A DNA stretch of 44,335 nucleotides from an uncultured Bacteroidales bacterium (GTDB lineage: Bacteria; Bacteroidota; Bacteroidia; Bacteroidales; Muribaculaceae), in contig UQMZ01000032.1 of assembly GCA_900542185.1 (NCBI GenBank), forward strand, positions 1 to 44,335, written 5' to 3'. A program made the position numbers and the translations under genes. Below the pieces are notes generated by a model. That model saw nothing but the letters and a program-made list of their open reading frames with translations, was not told the origin of the DNA and did not search any database. Shown here piece after piece: positions 41,995-44,335 of this stretch (its first letter is position 1; each line of letters begins with the position of its first letter).

Positions 41995-44288
41995 AACACA
42001 TCACAATCATAGCAGCTGCGGCACTTGCCGCCGTAATTACAGTTAGTGCCGATAACAATGAATCGCCCCGGTTCGGCACGTCGCCGGTCAGGGACGTGGT
42101 CGGGGCCATGACCCGGCAGGAGAAAGCCCGCTTCGTGATCGGCACCGGCATGGAAGGTATCGACAACGGCGACAAGGCTGTGATAGGCTCGACCAAACTG
42201 ATTGTACCCGGTGCGGCAGGCACCACCTACCCCGTGCCGAGGCTTGGAATACCGGCCATTGTTTTCGCCGACGCGCCAGCTGGCGTCAGGATCGACACGC
42301 GCCGGGCCAATGACACGGCCTCATACTTCAGCACTCACTTCACGATGCCCACGCTCATCGGCGCGTCGTGGAACCGGGATGTGGCCCGGCTCACGGGCAA
42401 GGCCATCGGCGAGGAGGCACGTGACTACGGCGTGGACATAATGCTGGCACCTGCCCTAAACATACAGCGTCACGCGCTCTGCGGCCGCAACTATGAATAT
42501 TACTCCGAGGACCCGGTGGTCAGCGGCGAGATGGCTGTGGCATACGTCGACGGAATCCAGCAATGCGGCGTCGGGGCCTGCGTCAAGCATCTTGCGGCCA
42601 ACAATCAGGAAACCAACCGCAAGGACAATGAATCGATTGTGTCTCAGCGGGCCCTGCGCGAGATATATCTAAAGGGATTCGAAAAGGTGATAAGACGTTC
42701 CGACCCCTGGTGCGTGATGTCGTCGTACAATTATCTGAACGGACATTACACCTCGGAGAGCGTCGAGTTGCTCGACTCGCTGCTTCGCGGCGAATGGGGC
42801 TACAGGGGCGTTGTCGTTTCCGACTGGTTCGGCGGAAGCGATGCCGCAGCCCAGATGAAGGCGCGCAACAATCTGCTGCAGCCGGGATTCCCGGGCGAAT
42901 ACGACCGCATTATGGCGGCTCTGGAATCGGGAGAGCTGGACGAGACTGTCCTGGACCGCAACATAGAGGAAGTCCTGGAACTTATAGCCTCCACACCCCG
43001 TTTCCGTGGACAGCCTCACTCCGACAGGCCCGACCTGAAGGCTCATGCGTCCCTGCTGCGCGACATCACTCCTGAAGGAATGGTGCTGCTCAAGAATGAC
43101 GGCCGAACACTCCCCTACTCCGCAGATGTCAGGAAGATAGCCCTGTTCGGCAATTGTTCGTACGACATTATTGCCGGCGGCAGCGGCTCGGGCGACGTCA
43201 ACAGGGCCTACTGCGTGTCGCTGCCCGAGGGACTCGCAAACGCCGGATACCTGTCGGACCCGGACCTGAACGCCCGATATACGGCTCATATCGCTGCCGA
43301 GAAGAAACGCATCAGGGAGGTGGACAAGACATTTCACATGGCGGCCGGCATGAGGCCCGAAGAATTGTCCCTGTCACGCGCGGACATCATGCGGTATGCC
43401 GACTCGAACGATGCCGCGGTGGTGACGGTAGGATTTGCCGCCGGCGAGTTTGCCGACCGCTCCACGCGCAGTTTCTATCTTGACTCCACGTTGAACGTCG
43501 TGCTGAAAGACGTGTGCGACGCTTTCCATGCCCTGGGCAAGAAAGTGACTGTGCTTCTTAATGTCGGAGGCGTCATCGACACGGGGTCGTGGAAACACCT
43601 CCCCGACGCCATCCTGTGCACCTGGCAGTGTGGCCAGGAGGCCGGCAACAGCATCGCCGACGTCCTGTCGGGCAAGTCTTATCCGTCCGGCAAACTGCCA
43701 ATGACCTTCACGCTCGATTACCGCGACCAGGCTTCAGACCGCAATTTCCCGCACGACGCCGATACCGGCATCATATTCGGGGCGAACAAGAAGCCCCTGA
43801 CACGTCTGAACCCAAACATTGACCATACCGTCTACGAGGAGGACATATATGTAGGCTATCGTTATTTCGATTCTTTCGACAAGGATGTCTCCTACCCCTT
43901 CGGTTACGGACTGGGTTACACCGAATTCAAATATTCCAAGCCCCGCGTCACGTTTGACGGTAACGGTTACAAGGTAGACGTAACAATCACCAATAACGGC
44001 TGTGCCAAGGGAAAGGAGGCCGTGCAGGTATATGTATCCAAGCCTGCAGAGATCGAGGTGCCCGTAAAGGAACTGGTCGGATTCGCCAAGACCCGCGAGC
44101 TTAAGCCCGGAGAGTCGCAGCGGTTGTCCATTGACATTGATCCGGAAGACCTTGCGGTGTTCGACGAATCCCGTTCGGCATGGGTCACCGCGCCCGGCCG
44201 ATATAAGTTTTCGGTCGGAGCGTCGAGCCGCGACATCCGAGGCACTGCCTCTTGCCGCGTTCCCGCAGCCATCCGCCCCGTCAAGGAC
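41991..44288 (+). CDS. GH3 beta-glucosidase, 3' end cut by contig end
   Basis: 766 codons are present before the adapter begins. Signal peptide MKHITIIAAAALAAVITVSADN, then the GH3 barrel with FADAPAGVRIDT (variant of the usual DGPAG), CVKHLAANNQETNR and the nucleophile D278 in GVVVSDWFGG. The second domain follows (LLKNDGRTLPY, GGSGSGDVN, VLLNVGGVIDT, WQCGQEAGNSIADVLSGKSYPSGKLPMTF), then a C-terminal Fn3-like domain (VTITNNGCAKGKEAVQVYVS ... PGRYKFSVGASSRDI). It is near full length; only a short tail should be missing. It should hydrolyse beta-gluco-oligosaccharides in the periplasm. The ATGA overlap with fecR ties it to the sigma/anti-sigma operon. No stop codon is seen, and reading through 44289 onward would translate adapter. 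Confidence 0.93.
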
Positions 44289-44335
44289 CTGTCTCTTATA
44301 CACATCTCCGAGCCCACGAGACTAGCGCTCATCTC
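44289..44335 (+). other. Illumina Nextera adapter (assembly artefact)
   Basis: The sequence is the 19-base transposon mosaic end CTGTCTCTTATACACATCT (44289-44307), then CCGAGCCCACGAGAC (44308-44322), an 8-base index TAGCGCTC (44323-44330) and ATCTC (44331-44335), the exact order of the Nextera read-2 / i7 adapter. It is not genomic DNA and should be trimmed. Confidence 0.98.

Noticed and set aside
1..44288. Insertion sequences, prophage or integrative element
   Set aside because: No transposase, integrase, recombinase or phage structural gene is seen, and no target-site duplication around a tRNA.
44131..44325. Short plus-strand frame at the contig end
   Set aside because: It is out of frame with GH3 and its end is adapter sequence.

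Overview
The window looks like part of a gut Bacteroidales chromosome, most like Muribaculaceae or a close relative. The reasons are a SusC/SusD pair, fimbrillin-type lipoproteins, an ECF sigma/FecR pair, a SusB-type GH97, a SpeB-like C10 peptidase, a PG0541-family protein, and promoters of the TTTG-N19/20-TAnnTTTG type. Family placement is inference. The last 47 bases (44289-44335) are not genomic: they read as an Illumina Nextera adapter, so the true contig end is 44288 and cuts the final gene.

Layout. (1) 1-700: a PII-like RND-transporter-associated gene, a striking 10-bp-periodic repeat with a 20-bp perfect stem, and tRNA-Leu(TAG). (2) 736-3718: a hexuronate operon (uxaC plus an ExuT-type MFS) closed by an 18-bp-stem terminator. 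(3) 3733-12573, minus strand: a secreted C10 cysteine peptidase followed by two large choice-of-anchor/Fn3 proteins, all three with the same short C-terminal tail; upstream is a membrane-anchored TPR-AraC regulator with its own promoter and terminator. (4) 14770-16527: a Bcr/CflA-type exporter and a Crp/Fnr regulator. (5) 16820-22251, plus strand: thymidine kinase (with a leader hairpin), a CyuA-type cysteine desulfidase, a TlpA-like thioredoxin, an acyl-CoA ligase and a DoxX-like membrane protein.

(6) 22236-44288 is the most interesting part: a divergent polysaccharide-utilisation locus. Leftward run susC, susD, a GH30-like lipoprotein, an 822-aa lipoprotein of unknown function, a 174-aa tailed secreted protein, a GH36 alpha-galactosidase and a fused GH97-endonuclease/exonuclease/phosphatase protein. 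Rightward run two fimbrillin-family lipoproteins, an ECF sigma factor, its FecR anti-sigma and a GH3 beta-glucosidase. SusC carries an STN signalling domain, so a loop SusC-STN to FecR to sigma is plausible. The 313-bp divergent intergenic region holds three tandem ~28-bp repeats running up to the susC start codon, and an 11-bp perfect inverted repeat around a 107-bp AT-rich core, which could be an invertible switch or a pair of operators. The glycan target is not evident; GH30+GH3+GH36+GH97 suggests a beta-linked backbone with alpha-galactosyl/alpha-glucosyl decorations, and the phosphatase-superfamily domain hints at a phosphorylated or lipid-linked substrate.
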